A stretch of DNA of 28,137 nucleotides from Burkholderiales bacterium UBA4657 (GTDB taxonomy: Bacteria > Pseudomonadota > Gammaproteobacteria > Burkholderiales > Burkholderiaceae_E), in NCBI GenBank assembly GCA_002405475.1, contig DHLX01000022.1:77336-105472 (forward strand). Direction: 5' to 3'. The position numbers were made by a program, and so were the translations under genes. Of this stretch, positions 6,868 through 16,087 are shown one piece after another (positions within the stretch are counted from its first letter, which is position 1; the number at the start of each line of letters is the position of its first letter). Under the pieces are notes generated by a model. That model was not told the origin of the DNA. It worked only from the letters and a program-made list of their open reading frames with translations, and searched no databases.

Positions 6868-8847
6868 ATGAGCCAGACTGAAATGATTTCGAACATAGAA
6901 ATACAGCCTGTAAGAAGAACCTCAGCACCTATGTTGGCTGATTTGCCGCTGTCATCCATGAATACTGACCAGGATGATGATGTTTTTCGACAAAGAATGC
7001 AGATCATGGAGCGGATCGGAGCACAACTTAAAACTGAACTATTGGGTATGGATACGATCATTGATCGTGTCATAGAGCATGTGCGTGCCTGGTATGTCAT
7101 GCCAGAACTCATGAGTCGCCCCACCATCATTTGTTTGTGGGGCTTGACCGGCTTGGGAAAAACGCAGTTGGTCAGGCGCTTGGCGCAGCTTCTGGGTTTT
7201 TATGACCGTTTTGTCGAGGTTCAGATGGACGGTTTCACACCTGGAGCCCGTCATCAGAGTAGCTTGTCAGGAGTGTTGTCCCATGCCAATTTGCTGGAGG
7301 GTGAACCGGCTATTTTGCTGCTGGATGAATTCCAGCGTTACCGTACCTGTGACAAAAATGGTGACGATGTCACGGTACAGCGCTATCAGGACGTTTGGGC
7401 TTTACTATCGGATGGGCGTCTGTCACCCAATCTTGGCAGGTTAAGCGAGATCGAGTACAAGCTGGCTAACTCCCACTATGATGAAGAACAGGCAGGGCAG
7501 GATAACGAAGCGACTGTAAGCAAACCTAAAACTTTCTATATGGATGCCTGGGACGCGGCAGATCTCAAGCTAGTGTTAAAAACCAGTGCTTCATTGGATG
7601 AAATCATGCGCTGGTCACCCCAGCGGGTACGTGAGGCCTTGCAGGGTTTCCGCCAGAACACAAAAGTGTGGGAAATCGATTACAGTAAGCTGCTGATTTT
7701 TGTAACTGGCAATCTGGACGAAATGTATAGCCATGTCGCTAACCGGGTAGAAGATTGCGATACCGATGCCGATATTTTTCACAGACTGACCAAAGATTTG
7801 TCAGTCATTGATGTAAAAAAGGCTTTGAGTCAGCGCTTTCGCCCCGAGCAGATAGCCCGCTTGGGGAATAACCATTTAATTTATCCTTCGTTGCCTAAAT
7901 CAGGATACGTGGCTTTGATACGTCGTGAATGTGATCAGTATCTGAAGCGAATTGCAGAAATGACACAGGTTAAGATGGTTCTGGACCCGAGTATTCTGGA
8001 TGAGCTTTATGCTAATTCGGTTTTTCCCTCGCAGGGTACGCGCCCGGTTTTTTCTACCATTCACGCGATTCTTGGGCCGTTGTTGACCGCGGTGACAGTC
8101 AAGATCAAAGAGCTGAGAGGTATGGCCGGAGGTGCTATTGTTCGGCTGCGTTTGCATGAAGACAAACGCTCGGTATGGGCTGAAATTGATGGGCAAAGCA
8201 TTTCTTTTCCAGTGTGTTTTGAACTGGAAGAAATTCGTCAAAAAAGTTCAATCGATTTCCGTACTTTGCTGGCGGTTCATGAAGCAGGGCATGGTTTGGT
8301 TTATGGCTTATTGATGGGATGCCCACCTCAGGAAATCTGCATCAATCTGGCCTCTTATGCTGGCGGCTATAACAGCTATGTACGTCACAAAGCCTATTCG
8401 AGGCGAGTCTGGCTCAATCTGATCTGCGTCAGTCTTGCCGGGCGTGAAGCTGAAAAACTAGTCTTTGGTGAAGAGGCTTGCACTATCGGGGCTGAGCATG
8501 ATTATGAAAGTGCAACTGAATATGCAGCCCGTTTTGTTCGTCATTTCGGCTTTGGTCTAAAACGTAGCCGGGTAGATATGGCCTATGAAAGTGAAGAAAA
8601 TCTGAACACCGATATTCAACCGAGTAACGAAGAAATTGAACATATTCTGCAGACTCAGGCTTTGCGAGCCGAACAGTTATTGCAAAATCAGCGTGACAAG
8701 TTGATAGTACTAGTCGAGGCACTGTTACTGCACGGAACAATTTCTGCAGAGCAATTTTCAGGTTTGGTCAATATTCCGCTGAGACAGACGACTGAAGGTC
8801 CACTTGAGCCGTGGCATGACTTATGGTTTGAATTCCGCTCGGCATGA
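6868..8847 (+). CDS. soluble AAA+ ATPase fused to an FtsH-type (M41) zinc metalloprotease domain
   Basis: The 659-residue protein has two parts. Residues about 80-410 are an AAA+ module: Walker A GLTGLGKT (92-99), Walker B LLLDEF (150-155), and SQRFRPEQIARL, which resembles the ClpB-D2/ClpX-group arginine-finger motif RFRPEF.NR. A small lid domain follows. Residues about 460-620 match peptidase M41: HEAGH (471-475) supplies two zinc ligands and the catalytic Glu, then AGREAEKLVFGEE, then TIGAEHD with Asp545 as probable third ligand. FtsH itself has a different AAA type and two N-terminal membrane helices; no hydrophobic segment is seen here. It is probably a cytoplasmic ATP-dependent protease. 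Base composition looks more AT-rich than the flanks, hinting at separate origin. Substrate unknown. Confidence 0.85.
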   Translation: MSQTEMISNIEIQPVRRTSAPMLADLPLSSMNTDQDDDVFRQRMQIMERIGAQLKTELLGMDTIIDRVIEHVRAWYVMPELMSRPTIICLWGLTGLGKTQLVRRLAQLLGFYDRFVEVQMDGFTPGARHQSSLSGVLSHANLLEGEPAILLLDEFQRYRTCDKNGDDVTVQRYQDVWALLSDGRLSPNLGRLSEIEYKLANSHYDEEQAGQDNEATVSKPKTFYMDAWDAADLKLVLKTSASLDEIMRWSPQRVREALQGFRQNTKVWEIDYSKLLIFVTGNLDEMYSHVANRVEDCDTDADIFHRLTKDLSVIDVKKALSQRFRPEQIARLGNNHLIYPSLPKSGYVALIRRECDQYLKRIAEMTQVKMVLDPSILDELYANSVFPSQGTRPVFSTIHAILGPLLTAVTVKIKELRGMAGGAIVRLRLHEDKRSVWAEIDGQSISFPVCFELEEIRQKSSIDFRTLLAVHEAGHGLVYGLLMGCPPQEICINLASYAGGYNSYVRHKAYSRRVWLNLICVSLAGREAEKLVFGEEACTIGAEHDYESATEYAARFVRHFGFGLKRSRVDMAYESEENLNTDIQPSNEEIEHILQTQALRAEQLLQNQRDKLIVLVEALLLHGTISAEQFSGLVNIPLRQTTEGPLEPWHDLWFEFRSA

Positions 8848-8858
8848 CCAGCCTGGGT

Positions 8859-10163
8859 TTACTGACACTGCTGCAAAGCCAGCGCCGCCGCCCGCTCTCC
8901 TGCCCTCACGGCTGTTTCCAGCGTGGCGGGGTAGTGTGTGAGTGGGTCAGGTTCGGCAACATAATCGCCCGCCAGAAACAGGCCGGGAACCGGGGTGCTG
9001 ACATCGGGGCGTTGCAGTCCGGGCGTGCATAAATAGGTGGCACGTTTTTCGGTAATGACACGCGCTACTTCGGGCTGGATAGGCTCATTCAAGGCATGGC
9101 ATAACTGATGCGTAACGGCAGTAATCAGTTCGTCGTGTCTTAGCCCCGATACTATGCGCGCGGTACTGATCACCAGCGCCAGCAAGTCACCCCGTTCAAA
9201 AACATATTGTGCATAGTGCTGGCACAGGGGGGCACTGTTGAGTGCCAGCAATGGCGCAGGCAGCCTGATGCGTTGCGCCGGCTTCAGATAAACCGTCGTA
9301 ATCGGCTCATAGCAAAACTGTTCCAGCAGTATCAGCAGTGCACTCAGACGTTCATCGTTCAGGTTCTTGAGAAAATCCTGAGTGCGGCTGATGGGCGTCG
9401 CCAGAATGATCTGGTCAAACGTCTGCGAAGTCTCGGGAATCAGAAAACCCTGATGACTGGGTACGATGCCATTGACAGCACAGCCGGTTTTGACTTCACC
9501 CCCGCGAGCCTGAATGAAACGCGCGGCAGCATCGGGAAACAGGGTACTTAAATCGACCTGGGGTACCAGCATGTCGCTATGCTCGCGCCTGGCGCCCAGC
9601 GAGTCACGCAACACATTGGCAAACACCTGGGCGCAGGCTTCTTGCGGTGGTGTATTCAGTGCCGAAATGCACAGCGGGTCAGTGACCCACTGCCGTACGG
9701 CATGAGTCAGTGTCTGCGTCAGTTCTGCTACGTTCAGGTGAGCAGCTACACGCCAGTGCTGGCGCTGCAAGCGCAGCATAAAAGTCATGAGCGAACGCTT
9801 GTCGTGCCAGCTTAAACCGTGTGCGCTTAGCATAGCCCAGAGCAAATGCCAAGGCGCTGGCCAGCGTGGTGCTTGCAGTTGCAGGCCGTCAGCGTAGCGC
9901 AGTTGCAAGGGTAAACGCGACAGGGCATTGTCCTGAACACCCACCGTTTGCATGAGTGCCAAACAACGCTCATAAGCGCCGAGTAATAAATGCTGGCCAT
10001 TGTCCAGCGCGACGCCTTCAAGTTCCACGCGTCGGGCACGACCGCCCAGAGTACGTGCGGCCTCGAACAGGGTAACCTGCGCTCCTTGCTGCGCTAGTCG
10101 TACCGCTGCGGCACAACCGGCCCAGCCGGCACCGACAACCGCCACTTTGTACCTGTTTTTCAT
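8859..10163 (-). CDS. hpnE: hydroxysqualene dehydroxylase HpnE (FAD-dependent)
   Basis: This FAD-dependent amine-oxidase-type protein (434 residues from the start used) reduces hydroxysqualene to squalene in hopanoid synthesis. The N-terminus holds the dinucleotide-binding motif VAVVGAGWAGCAAAVRLA followed by the acidic end of the second strand (LFEA), then LGGRAR. The C-terminus has the FAD-contact motif LFLAGDYV. I place the start at ATG 10163, not 10196: its ATG overlaps the hpnD stop by one base (TAATG) and it begins ten residues before the FAD motif. It is last in hpnC-hpnD-hpnE and convergent with the AAA+/protease gene, 11 bp away. Confidence 0.9.
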   Translation of the reverse strand: MKNRYKVAVVGAGWAGCAAAVRLAQQGAQVTLFEAARTLGGRARRVELEGVALDNGQHLLLGAYERCLALMQTVGVQDNALSRLPLQLRYADGLQLQAPRWPAPWHLLWAMLSAHGLSWHDKRSLMTFMLRLQRQHWRVAAHLNVAELTQTLTHAVRQWVTDPLCISALNTPPQEACAQVFANVLRDSLGARREHSDMLVPQVDLSTLFPDAAARFIQARGGEVKTGCAVNGIVPSHQGFLIPETSQTFDQIILATPISRTQDFLKNLNDERLSALLILLEQFCYEPITTVYLKPAQRIRLPAPLLALNSAPLCQHYAQYVFERGDLLALVISTARIVSGLRHDELITAVTHQLCHALNEPIQPEVARVITEKRATYLCTPGLQRPDVSTPVPGLFLAGDYVAEPDPLTHYPATLETAVRAGERAAALALQQCQ

Positions 10164-10996
10164 TAACCGAACACCCAGGTGCGCCAGGCCAGCCACAGTT
10201 TTCGCAATGGTGTGAGCGACACCCGGTGTGTCAGTACCGGAAAGTTGTCACGCGCAATTTCATCTAGCAGGGTGCGATAAATGGCCGCCATAATGAGGCC
10301 GGGTCGCTGGGCTTTTTTGTCTTCGGCAGGCAGTAGCGCGAATGCCTGCTGGTAGAGGGCTTGTGCCCGTTCGGTTTCAAACTGCATTAATGCGCGAAAG
10401 GACTCATTGGCTTCGCATCGCAATAGCTGGGCTCGGGTCACACCGTAGCGTTCCATATCCTGTTCTGGCAAATAGACACGACCCTGACGCGCATCTTCCC
10501 CAACATCACGCAATATGTTGGTGAGTTGAAACGCCAGGCCCAGGGTTTCGGCGTATTGCAGGGTTTGGGGCTGGGTCACACCAAATATACGTGCTGAAAC
10601 CAAGCCCACTACACCTGCGACGTGATAGCAGTATTTGCGCAAACTGTCGAAGTCCAGATAGCGCGTTTGTTCCAGGTCCATTTGCATACCGTCAATAATG
10701 AGCTGCAAATATTGGGTGTCAATATTGAAGCCGCGTATGAAAGGCTGCAAAGCCTGGGTTACCGGATGTTGTGGAGTGTTCTGTTTCAAACGCTCGACCT
10801 CTTCGCGCCACCACTGTAACTTGGCCGAGGCTACACCGGGGTCATGAATTTCATCGACAACATCATCGACTTCGCGGCAAAAAGCATAAAACGCGGTAAT
10901 GGCGCGACGCCGTTCAGCGGGTAAAAACAGAAAGCTGTAATAAAAGCTCGACCCGCTCTGCGCGGCTTTTTGTTGGCAATAATCGTCAGGTGTCAT
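10163..10996 (-). CDS. hpnD: presqualene diphosphate synthase HpnD
   Basis: This all-alpha isoprenoid synthase (277 residues from ATG 10996) condenses two farnesyl diphosphates to presqualene diphosphate. Both Asp-rich motifs are intact: FCREVDDVVDE and NILRDVGEDARQGRVYLP. The start at 10996 yields the family N-terminus MTPDDYCQQKAAQSGSSFYY. An upstream start at 11056 would extend 20 residues into hpnC and looks spurious. It lies 14 bp after hpnC and overlaps hpnE by one base. The adjacent HpnC paralogue, and the fact that this copy retains the DVGED second motif typical of HpnD, set the assignment. Confidence 0.92.
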   Translation of the reverse strand: MTPDDYCQQKAAQSGSSFYYSFLFLPAERRRAITAFYAFCREVDDVVDEIHDPGVASAKLQWWREEVERLKQNTPQHPVTQALQPFIRGFNIDTQYLQLIIDGMQMDLEQTRYLDFDSLRKYCYHVAGVVGLVSARIFGVTQPQTLQYAETLGLAFQLTNILRDVGEDARQGRVYLPEQDMERYGVTRAQLLRCEANESFRALMQFETERAQALYQQAFALLPAEDKKAQRPGLIMAAIYRTLLDEIARDNFPVLTHRVSLTPLRKLWLAWRTWVFG

Positions 10997-11010
10997 GCGT
11001 GAATATGGTA

Positions 11011-11829
11011 TCAAGGTCGGGCCATGGCATAGGCACGCCATAACATGACGGCCCAATCGGTTTTTTTCAGGGTGGGGCGCTGCCGAAACACGTCATAGTC
11101 CACTTGTTCTATACGCTGCAAAATACGCAAGCCGCCCTGAATCACCAGACGCAGCTCCCAGCCCAGGCGACCGGGCAGTACCAGTGCCAGAGGGCTGCCG
11201 GATTCTAGCAGGGAGCGGGTACGCTGTACTTCATGACGCATCAGATTTTTCCACGCCGTATCGACGACCCCGGCAGCAATTTGCCCTTCAGAAACGCCAA
11301 ACTGTTGCAGACTGTCTTGTGGCAAATAGACGCGGTTCTTTTGCCAGTCAATCGCAACATCCTGCCAAAAATTGGCCAATTGCAGGCCGGTGCAAATGGC
11401 GTCGCTATGTGCCAGATTTTCCGGACTGACGGTACCGTATAAATGCAGCATCAAACGTCCTACCGGGTCGGCACTACGGCGGCAATAGTCGCGTACCTGC
11501 TCGAAATGGGCGTAGCGCAGGGTAGTCACATCCTGCATGAAAGCCGAGAGCAGGTCATGAAACAGACCTATAGGTAAATGATATTGCGTCACCATAGGAG
11601 CCAGGCGCTGCGCTACGGCTTGCTCGGGTACCAGTCCTTGCTCTATGCGGTACAAGTCGGACTGCATGTCGGCCAGCGCTGACAGACGCTGTTCAGGTGC
11701 CACGACACCCTCGTCGGCCAGGTCATCGGCGCAACGTGCCCAGGCGTAAATGGTTTCTACCGCCGGGCGCAATCTGGCGGGTATGAGCAGCGAAGCAACA
11801 GGAAAGTTTTCGTAATGATCAATAGGCAT
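11011..11829 (-). CDS. hpnC: hydroxysqualene synthase HpnC
   Basis: HpnC converts presqualene diphosphate to hydroxysqualene. The 272-residue product has the squalene/phytoene-synthase fold, with the N-terminal ENFPVAS that marks HpnC. The first Asp motif is ARCADDLADE and the second NFWQDVAIDWQKNRVYLP. It is first in the hpnCDE unit. hpnA, hpnB and the squalene-hopene cyclase gene are not in the window and must be elsewhere if hopanoids are made. It is divergent from arnT across 109 bp. The start at 11829 is the only one that leaves the conserved N-terminus intact. Confidence 0.92.
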   Translation of the reverse strand: MPIDHYENFPVASLLIPARLRPAVETIYAWARCADDLADEGVVAPEQRLSALADMQSDLYRIEQGLVPEQAVAQRLAPMVTQYHLPIGLFHDLLSAFMQDVTTLRYAHFEQVRDYCRRSADPVGRLMLHLYGTVSPENLAHSDAICTGLQLANFWQDVAIDWQKNRVYLPQDSLQQFGVSEGQIAAGVVDTAWKNLMRHEVQRTRSLLESGSPLALVLPGRLGWELRLVIQGGLRILQRIEQVDYDVFRQRPTLKKTDWAVMLWRAYAMARP

Positions 11830-11877
11830 AAAGCTGGTGTAATCTCTGGTCGCCCTGCAGTTTACTTTCTTTCGTTA

Positions 11878-11908
11878 TATAATCATCGCCACATCACTGC
11901 CCTATAAT
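11878..11908 (+). promoter_or_regulatory. possible promoter elements in the hpnC/arnT divergent gap
   Basis: Two TATAAT hexamers (11878-11883 and 11903-11908) lie upstream of arnT. Neither has a good -35 box at 17 bp, so an activator might be needed. I could not fix a minus-strand promoter for hpnC. Function is inferred from position only. Confidence 0.25.
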
Positions 11909-11938
11909 GACGAGTTTAATCAAGCGAGCTATTTACTT

Positions 11939-13615
11939 GTGATTACCCCTCTTCATACAGGAAATCGCTTCAATGGGCTTTTCATCATCGGCTGCATGGC
12001 ATTTTTGTTGCTATGGTTTGGCACCCTGGACTACCGTGATCTGATCAAGACTGATGAAGGGCGTTATGCTGAAATTGCCCGCGAGATGGTGGTAAGCGGG
12101 GACTGGATTACGCCACGCCAGACCGACATCAAATACTTCTATAAACCGCCCTTGCAATATTGGGCAACTGCGCTAGCTTTTCAAAGTTTTGGCATCAATG
12201 AATGGACGGCACGCTTGTGGCCGGCACTCACCGGCTTCGTTGCTCTGTTGTTCGCCATGTTGACCCTGGGGCGTATTTTTGACCGGCGCACGGCCTGGCT
12301 GGGTGCGGCGGTTGGCGCCAGTAGCATGCTGTATTTTGGCACCGCCCATTTCAACACCCTAGACATGGGCTTGACTTGTTTCATGTTCGTGTCCTTATGT
12401 GCTTTCATGCTCGCGCACTTTCAGCCGAACAATTCAGAACCCACACGGCGCCGCTGGATGCTGTTGTGCTGGGCCGCGCTGGCTCTGGCAGTGTTGAGCA
12501 AAGGACTGGTCGGCATCGTTCTGCCCGGCGCCGTCTTGTTGCTGTTTATGCTCATCGAGCGTGACTTTAGCGTGTTACGACGACTCGAGTGGCTGCGCGG
12601 TCTGAGTCTGTTTTTTCTCATTACCGCGCCCTGGTTTGTGGTGGTATCCATTCAAAACCCGGAATTCCCGCGTTATTTCTTTTTTCACGAGCATTTTGAG
12701 CGTTTTTTAACCACGGTACACCGGCGTTATCAGCCGTGGTGGTATTTTTTGCCAGTGCTTTGCTATGGTCTGCTACCCTGGCTAGGCTGGTTGCCGCAAG
12801 CCTTGTGGCAGGCGCTGCGAGTGCAGCATGAGCCACCATTTAACCAGGTGCAACGCAAAACTTTGCGTTTGGTGTTGATTTGGTGTGTGCTTATTTTTGT
12901 TTTTTTCAGTGTCTCGAAGTCGAAGCTGCCTAGCTACATTTTGCCTATATTCCCCGCTTTGGCATTATTAATCGCAGTAGTTCTGCGTAACACTTCTTAC
13001 AAAGTCTGGCAATGGCAAAGTTTCGGGCTGGTCGCCGCTGGTTTGCTGGTGCTAATTCCGGTCTGGAACATGATGAACTATGCCGACAATGCAGTCGAGC
13101 TGGCCTTGTATGGAAAATATCGCCAGGTATTACTAGTCGCAGTCGCGGTGTGGGTGCTGGGGTGTTGCTGCGCTTTTATTGCGGCTCGATGGCATCGTGC
13201 CGACTGGGCGGCGGGCGTGCTAACAGCTACCGCTCTTTCGAGTTTCACGTTGGGCATGCTTGGGCACCAGCAAATGAGCGTACTGTATTCGGCACGCGAA
13301 TTAAGCACTACCCTGAAACCGCTGCTGGGCGCAGCCAGTAAAGTCTATTCTGTTGGTTTTTATGACCATACCCTGCCATACTATCTGGGTCGCACCGTGA
13401 CCTTAGTGGCGCATCAAGACGAGATGAGTTTCGGTTTGCAGCAAGAGCCACAACGCTGGATTCCTACGCTGGAAGCATTTCACGAGCAATGGCTCAAAGA
13501 GGTGCAGCCGTATGCAGTATTGCCGCCTGATGCCCTGCCGCGCTTGCAGGCGCTGAATTTGCCATTGCGAGAAGTTTATCGCGACCCGCGCCGTGTCGTC
13601 ATTTCTCGCCCTTGA
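11939..13615 (+). CDS. arnT: lipid A 4-amino-4-deoxy-L-arabinosyltransferase (ArnT family)
   Basis: This 558-residue GT-C glycosyltransferase of the inner membrane transfers L-Ara4N from undecaprenyl phosphate to lipid A phosphates on the periplasmic side. Near the N-terminus, after the first membrane helix, are the PMT/ArnT loop residues TDEGRYAEIAREM (with the conserved acidic and Arg residues) and FYKPPLQYW. About a dozen hydrophobic helices follow, then a soluble C-terminal domain. The start is GTG 11939, the only candidate before the first helix. Being first in an arn operon, it is ArnT rather than a generic PMT. The SMR-type subunit begins 9 bp downstream. Confidence 0.88.
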   Translation: MITPLHTGNRFNGLFIIGCMAFLLLWFGTLDYRDLIKTDEGRYAEIAREMVVSGDWITPRQTDIKYFYKPPLQYWATALAFQSFGINEWTARLWPALTGFVALLFAMLTLGRIFDRRTAWLGAAVGASSMLYFGTAHFNTLDMGLTCFMFVSLCAFMLAHFQPNNSEPTRRRWMLLCWAALALAVLSKGLVGIVLPGAVLLLFMLIERDFSVLRRLEWLRGLSLFFLITAPWFVVVSIQNPEFPRYFFFHEHFERFLTTVHRRYQPWWYFLPVLCYGLLPWLGWLPQALWQALRVQHEPPFNQVQRKTLRLVLIWCVLIFVFFSVSKSKLPSYILPIFPALALLIAVVLRNTSYKVWQWQSFGLVAAGLLVLIPVWNMMNYADNAVELALYGKYRQVLLVAVAVWVLGCCCAFIAARWHRADWAAGVLTATALSSFTLGMLGHQQMSVLYSARELSTTLKPLLGAASKVYSVGFYDHTLPYYLGRTVTLVAHQDEMSFGLQQEPQRWIPTLEAFHEQWLKEVQPYAVLPPDALPRLQALNLPLREVYRDPRRVVISRP

Positions 13616-13624
13616 AAGCCAAGC

Positions 13625-13996
13625 ATGAATGCTTTTTCCTTGGCACTGATATTGACTGGAGTCACCCTCAACGCGGTGGCGCAATTGTTACTCAAGCTCG
13701 GAGTTAACAGCGTCGGTCATTTTGCATTTACCCGCGACAACATAATGCCGGTGGGACTGCAACTCATTAGCCAATGGCCAATATTAGGGGGGCTGGCCTG
13801 TTATGGCATCAGCGTGGTGGTATGGATTCTGGGTTTGTCGCGCGTCGATGTGTCAATAGCCTACCCCATGCTGTCGCTCGGTTACATTCTTAATGCTCTG
13901 GGTGCGTGGTACTTTCTCGGTGAATCTTTATCCGCGCAACGCCTCATCGCCATAGGCGTGATTATGGTTGGTGTTATTTTGCTGGCGCGTAGCTAA
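13625..13996 (+). CDS. SMR/EmrE-type membrane protein, probable L-Ara4N-phosphoundecaprenol flippase subunit (ArnE/ArnF-like)
   Basis: The 123-residue protein has four hydrophobic helices of the small multidrug-resistance fold, including LNAVAQLLLKLG in the first helix and SIAYPMLSLGYIL in the third. In enterobacteria a heterodimer, ArnE plus ArnF, is proposed to flip Ara4N-undecaprenyl phosphate to the periplasm. Only one such gene is present here, so it may act as a homodimer or with a partner elsewhere (inference). It lies between arnT and arnB, 13 bp before the arnB start. I cannot tell ArnE from ArnF by eye. Confidence 0.8.
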   Translation: MNAFSLALILTGVTLNAVAQLLLKLGVNSVGHFAFTRDNIMPVGLQLISQWPILGGLACYGISVVVWILGLSRVDVSIAYPMLSLGYILNALGAWYFLGESLSAQRLIAIGVIMVGVILLARS

Positions 13997-14009
13997 TCGT
14001 CGAGTCTCT

Positions 14010-15140
14010 ATGAATTTTCTGCCCTTCACCCGACCGACCATTGATGAAGACACGATTACAGGTGTCGTCGAGGTCTTGCGTTCCGGCTGGATCACTTCGG
14101 GGCCGAAATTGCTGGAATTTGAGCAGCGCTTGTCCGACTATTTTTCTGGGCGCACGGTGCGGTGTTTCAACTCAGGCACCTGCACCCTGGAGATAGCGCT
14201 ACGTCTGGCAGGCATAGGCGCGGGCGATGAGGTAATTACCACTCCATTGTCGTGGGTCGCCACCAGCAACGTCATTCTTGCGGTAGGTGCCCGCCCGGTG
14301 TTTGTCGATGTTGATCCGGAAACGCGCAACCTCGATTTGCGCTGGGTTTCTGCTGCGATGACAGCGCGTACCAAGGCCATCATGCCGGTCGACCTCGCTG
14401 GACTCCCGGTCGATCGTGACGCGCTGTACCAGTTAGTCAAGCAACATCAACTGCGTGTGATTGAAGATGCCGCTCAATCATTGGGCAGTTCTTGGCGCGG
14501 TCAGCGTATAGGTGCCTGCGGTGATTTTGTCTCATTCAGTTTTCACGCCAATAAAAACCTGACTACGATTGAGGGCGGGTGTTTGGTCATGCCTGAGCAG
14601 TACGCTCCCCTGGCCGAAAAAATGCGCCTGCAAGGGGTGAGCAGGCACGGCATGGATGGCATGGAGGTCGATGTGCTGGGCGGTAAATTCAACCTCAGCG
14701 ATGTGGCAGCGCGTGTCGGTCTGGGACAATTGCCACACCTCGAAGCATTTACCCAGCGCCGGCGCGAACTGGCGCAGCATTATTTCACCTGCTTTGACCG
14801 GGCCAAGCTGGAGTCTTGGGGTGTCACTTTGCCAGTGCGTGACTTTGCTCAGTCTAACTGGCACATGTTTCAGATAGTCTTGCCGCCAACCCTGGTGCGC
14901 GCAACATTCATGCAAGCCATGAAAGAGCAGGGCATCGGCACGGGGGTGCATTACCCGGCCATTCCCGGCTTCGCTTTGTATCGTGCGCGCGGCTATCGAG
15001 TGCAGGACTATCCGGTAGCGCAGCGCATTGCTCAGAGTATAGTGACTTTGCCTTTATTTCCGACCATGCAGCACACCGACGTCGAGCGCGTGGTGGCGAC
15101 GACCATGAAAACTTTACAATATTCCGCGCAATCTTTATGA
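14010..15140 (+). CDS. arnB: UDP-4-amino-4-deoxy-L-arabinose--oxoglutarate aminotransferase ArnB
   Basis: This PLP-dependent DegT/DnrJ-family enzyme converts UDP-Ara4O to UDP-Ara4N with glutamate as amino donor. From ATG 14010 it has 376 residues. An upstream start at 13968 would overlap the flippase gene and lacks support. The PLP lysine is K182 in SFHANKNLTTIEGG. Upstream are IEDAAQSLGS, the cofactor-binding Asp region, and the early segment NSGTCTLEIAL. The C-terminal GTGVHYPAIPGF loop is also typical. Its stop overlaps the arnC start by 4 nt (ATGA). It acts in the cytoplasm. Confidence 0.94.
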   Translation: MNFLPFTRPTIDEDTITGVVEVLRSGWITSGPKLLEFEQRLSDYFSGRTVRCFNSGTCTLEIALRLAGIGAGDEVITTPLSWVATSNVILAVGARPVFVDVDPETRNLDLRWVSAAMTARTKAIMPVDLAGLPVDRDALYQLVKQHQLRVIEDAAQSLGSSWRGQRIGACGDFVSFSFHANKNLTTIEGGCLVMPEQYAPLAEKMRLQGVSRHGMDGMEVDVLGGKFNLSDVAARVGLGQLPHLEAFTQRRRELAQHYFTCFDRAKLESWGVTLPVRDFAQSNWHMFQIVLPPTLVRATFMQAMKEQGIGTGVHYPAIPGFALYRARGYRVQDYPVAQRIAQSIVTLPLFPTMQHTDVERVVATTMKTLQYSAQSL

Positions 15141-16087
15141 AAACTCCCGAGCTTTCCGTCATTATTCCGGTTTACAACGAAGAGGAGGGGCTGTCAGGCC
15201 TGTTCGCACGTTTGTACCCGGCCTTGGACGCCCTGCATACCAGTTATGAAATTATTTTTGTCAACGATGGTAGCCTTGATCGCTCGGCGGCATTGCTCAA
15301 GCAGCAATTTGATGCGCGTTCCGATGTGACGCGTGTGGTTTTGTTCAACGGCAATTACGGCCAGCACATGGCTATCATGGCCGGCTTCGAGCGCGCGCGC
15401 GGCGAAGTAGTAGTAACACTCGACGCTGATTTACAGAACCCGCCTGAGGAAATTGCTAATCTGCTCGCCAAGATGCGCGAAGGCTATGATTACGTGGGTA
15501 CTATACGACGCCAACGCAAGGATAGTTTTTTTCGTCGCTATGCCTCACGCGCCATGAACCACCTGCGCGAGCGGATCACTCATGTGCGCATGACCGATCA
15601 GGGTTGTATGCTGCGCGCTTACCATCGTAATTTGGTACACACCATTAATCAATGCAAAGAAGTCAATACCTTCATTCCGGCGCTGGCCTATTCGTTTTCC
15701 AGTCGCCCTACAGAAATTGAAGTCGCACATGATGAACGTCATGCGGGCACTTCCAAGTATTCGCTCTATAAGCTAGTCCGCCTCAATTTCGATCTGGTGA
15801 CCGGTTTTTCAGTCATGCCCTTGCAGTTATTTTCCTTGCTCGGCATTGTGGTGTCTTTGGGTTCCTTAGCTTTCTTCTTGACCGTGCTGGTCAAACGCTG
15901 GCTCGAAAGCGGCTTGCTGGCGGGTTTGCACGGTTTATATGACCGCGATATTTTGCAATTCTTTCTGATTGGCCTGGCCTTGTTTGGTATCGGCCTGTTG
16001 GGTGAGTATATTGGCCGCATTTACGAGCAAGTACGCGCCCGTCCCCGTTATATTGTGCAGGCCGTGCTCGAAGCGGATTCGCAGTGA
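15137..16087 (+). CDS. arnC: undecaprenyl-phosphate 4-deoxy-4-formamido-L-arabinose transferase ArnC
   Basis: This family-2 glycosyltransferase of 316 residues attaches the formylated Ara4N sugar to undecaprenyl phosphate at the inner face of the inner membrane. The catalytic domain has LSVIIPVYNEEEGL, VNDGSLDRS and the DADLQNPPEEI metal site. Two hydrophobic helices follow near residues 235-290, and the protein ends with an amphipathic GRIYEQVRARPRY segment, standard for ArnC/DPM1-type enzymes. It overlaps arnB and the formyltransferase by 4 nt at each end, so it belongs to a tightly coupled operon. Confidence 0.93.
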   Translation: MKTPELSVIIPVYNEEEGLSGLFARLYPALDALHTSYEIIFVNDGSLDRSAALLKQQFDARSDVTRVVLFNGNYGQHMAIMAGFERARGEVVVTLDADLQNPPEEIANLLAKMREGYDYVGTIRRQRKDSFFRRYASRAMNHLRERITHVRMTDQGCMLRAYHRNLVHTINQCKEVNTFIPALAYSFSSRPTEIEVAHDERHAGTSKYSLYKLVRLNFDLVTGFSVMPLQLFSLLGIVVSLGSLAFFLTVLVKRWLESGLLAGLHGLYDRDILQFFLIGLALFGIGLLGEYIGRIYEQVRARPRYIVQAVLEADSQ

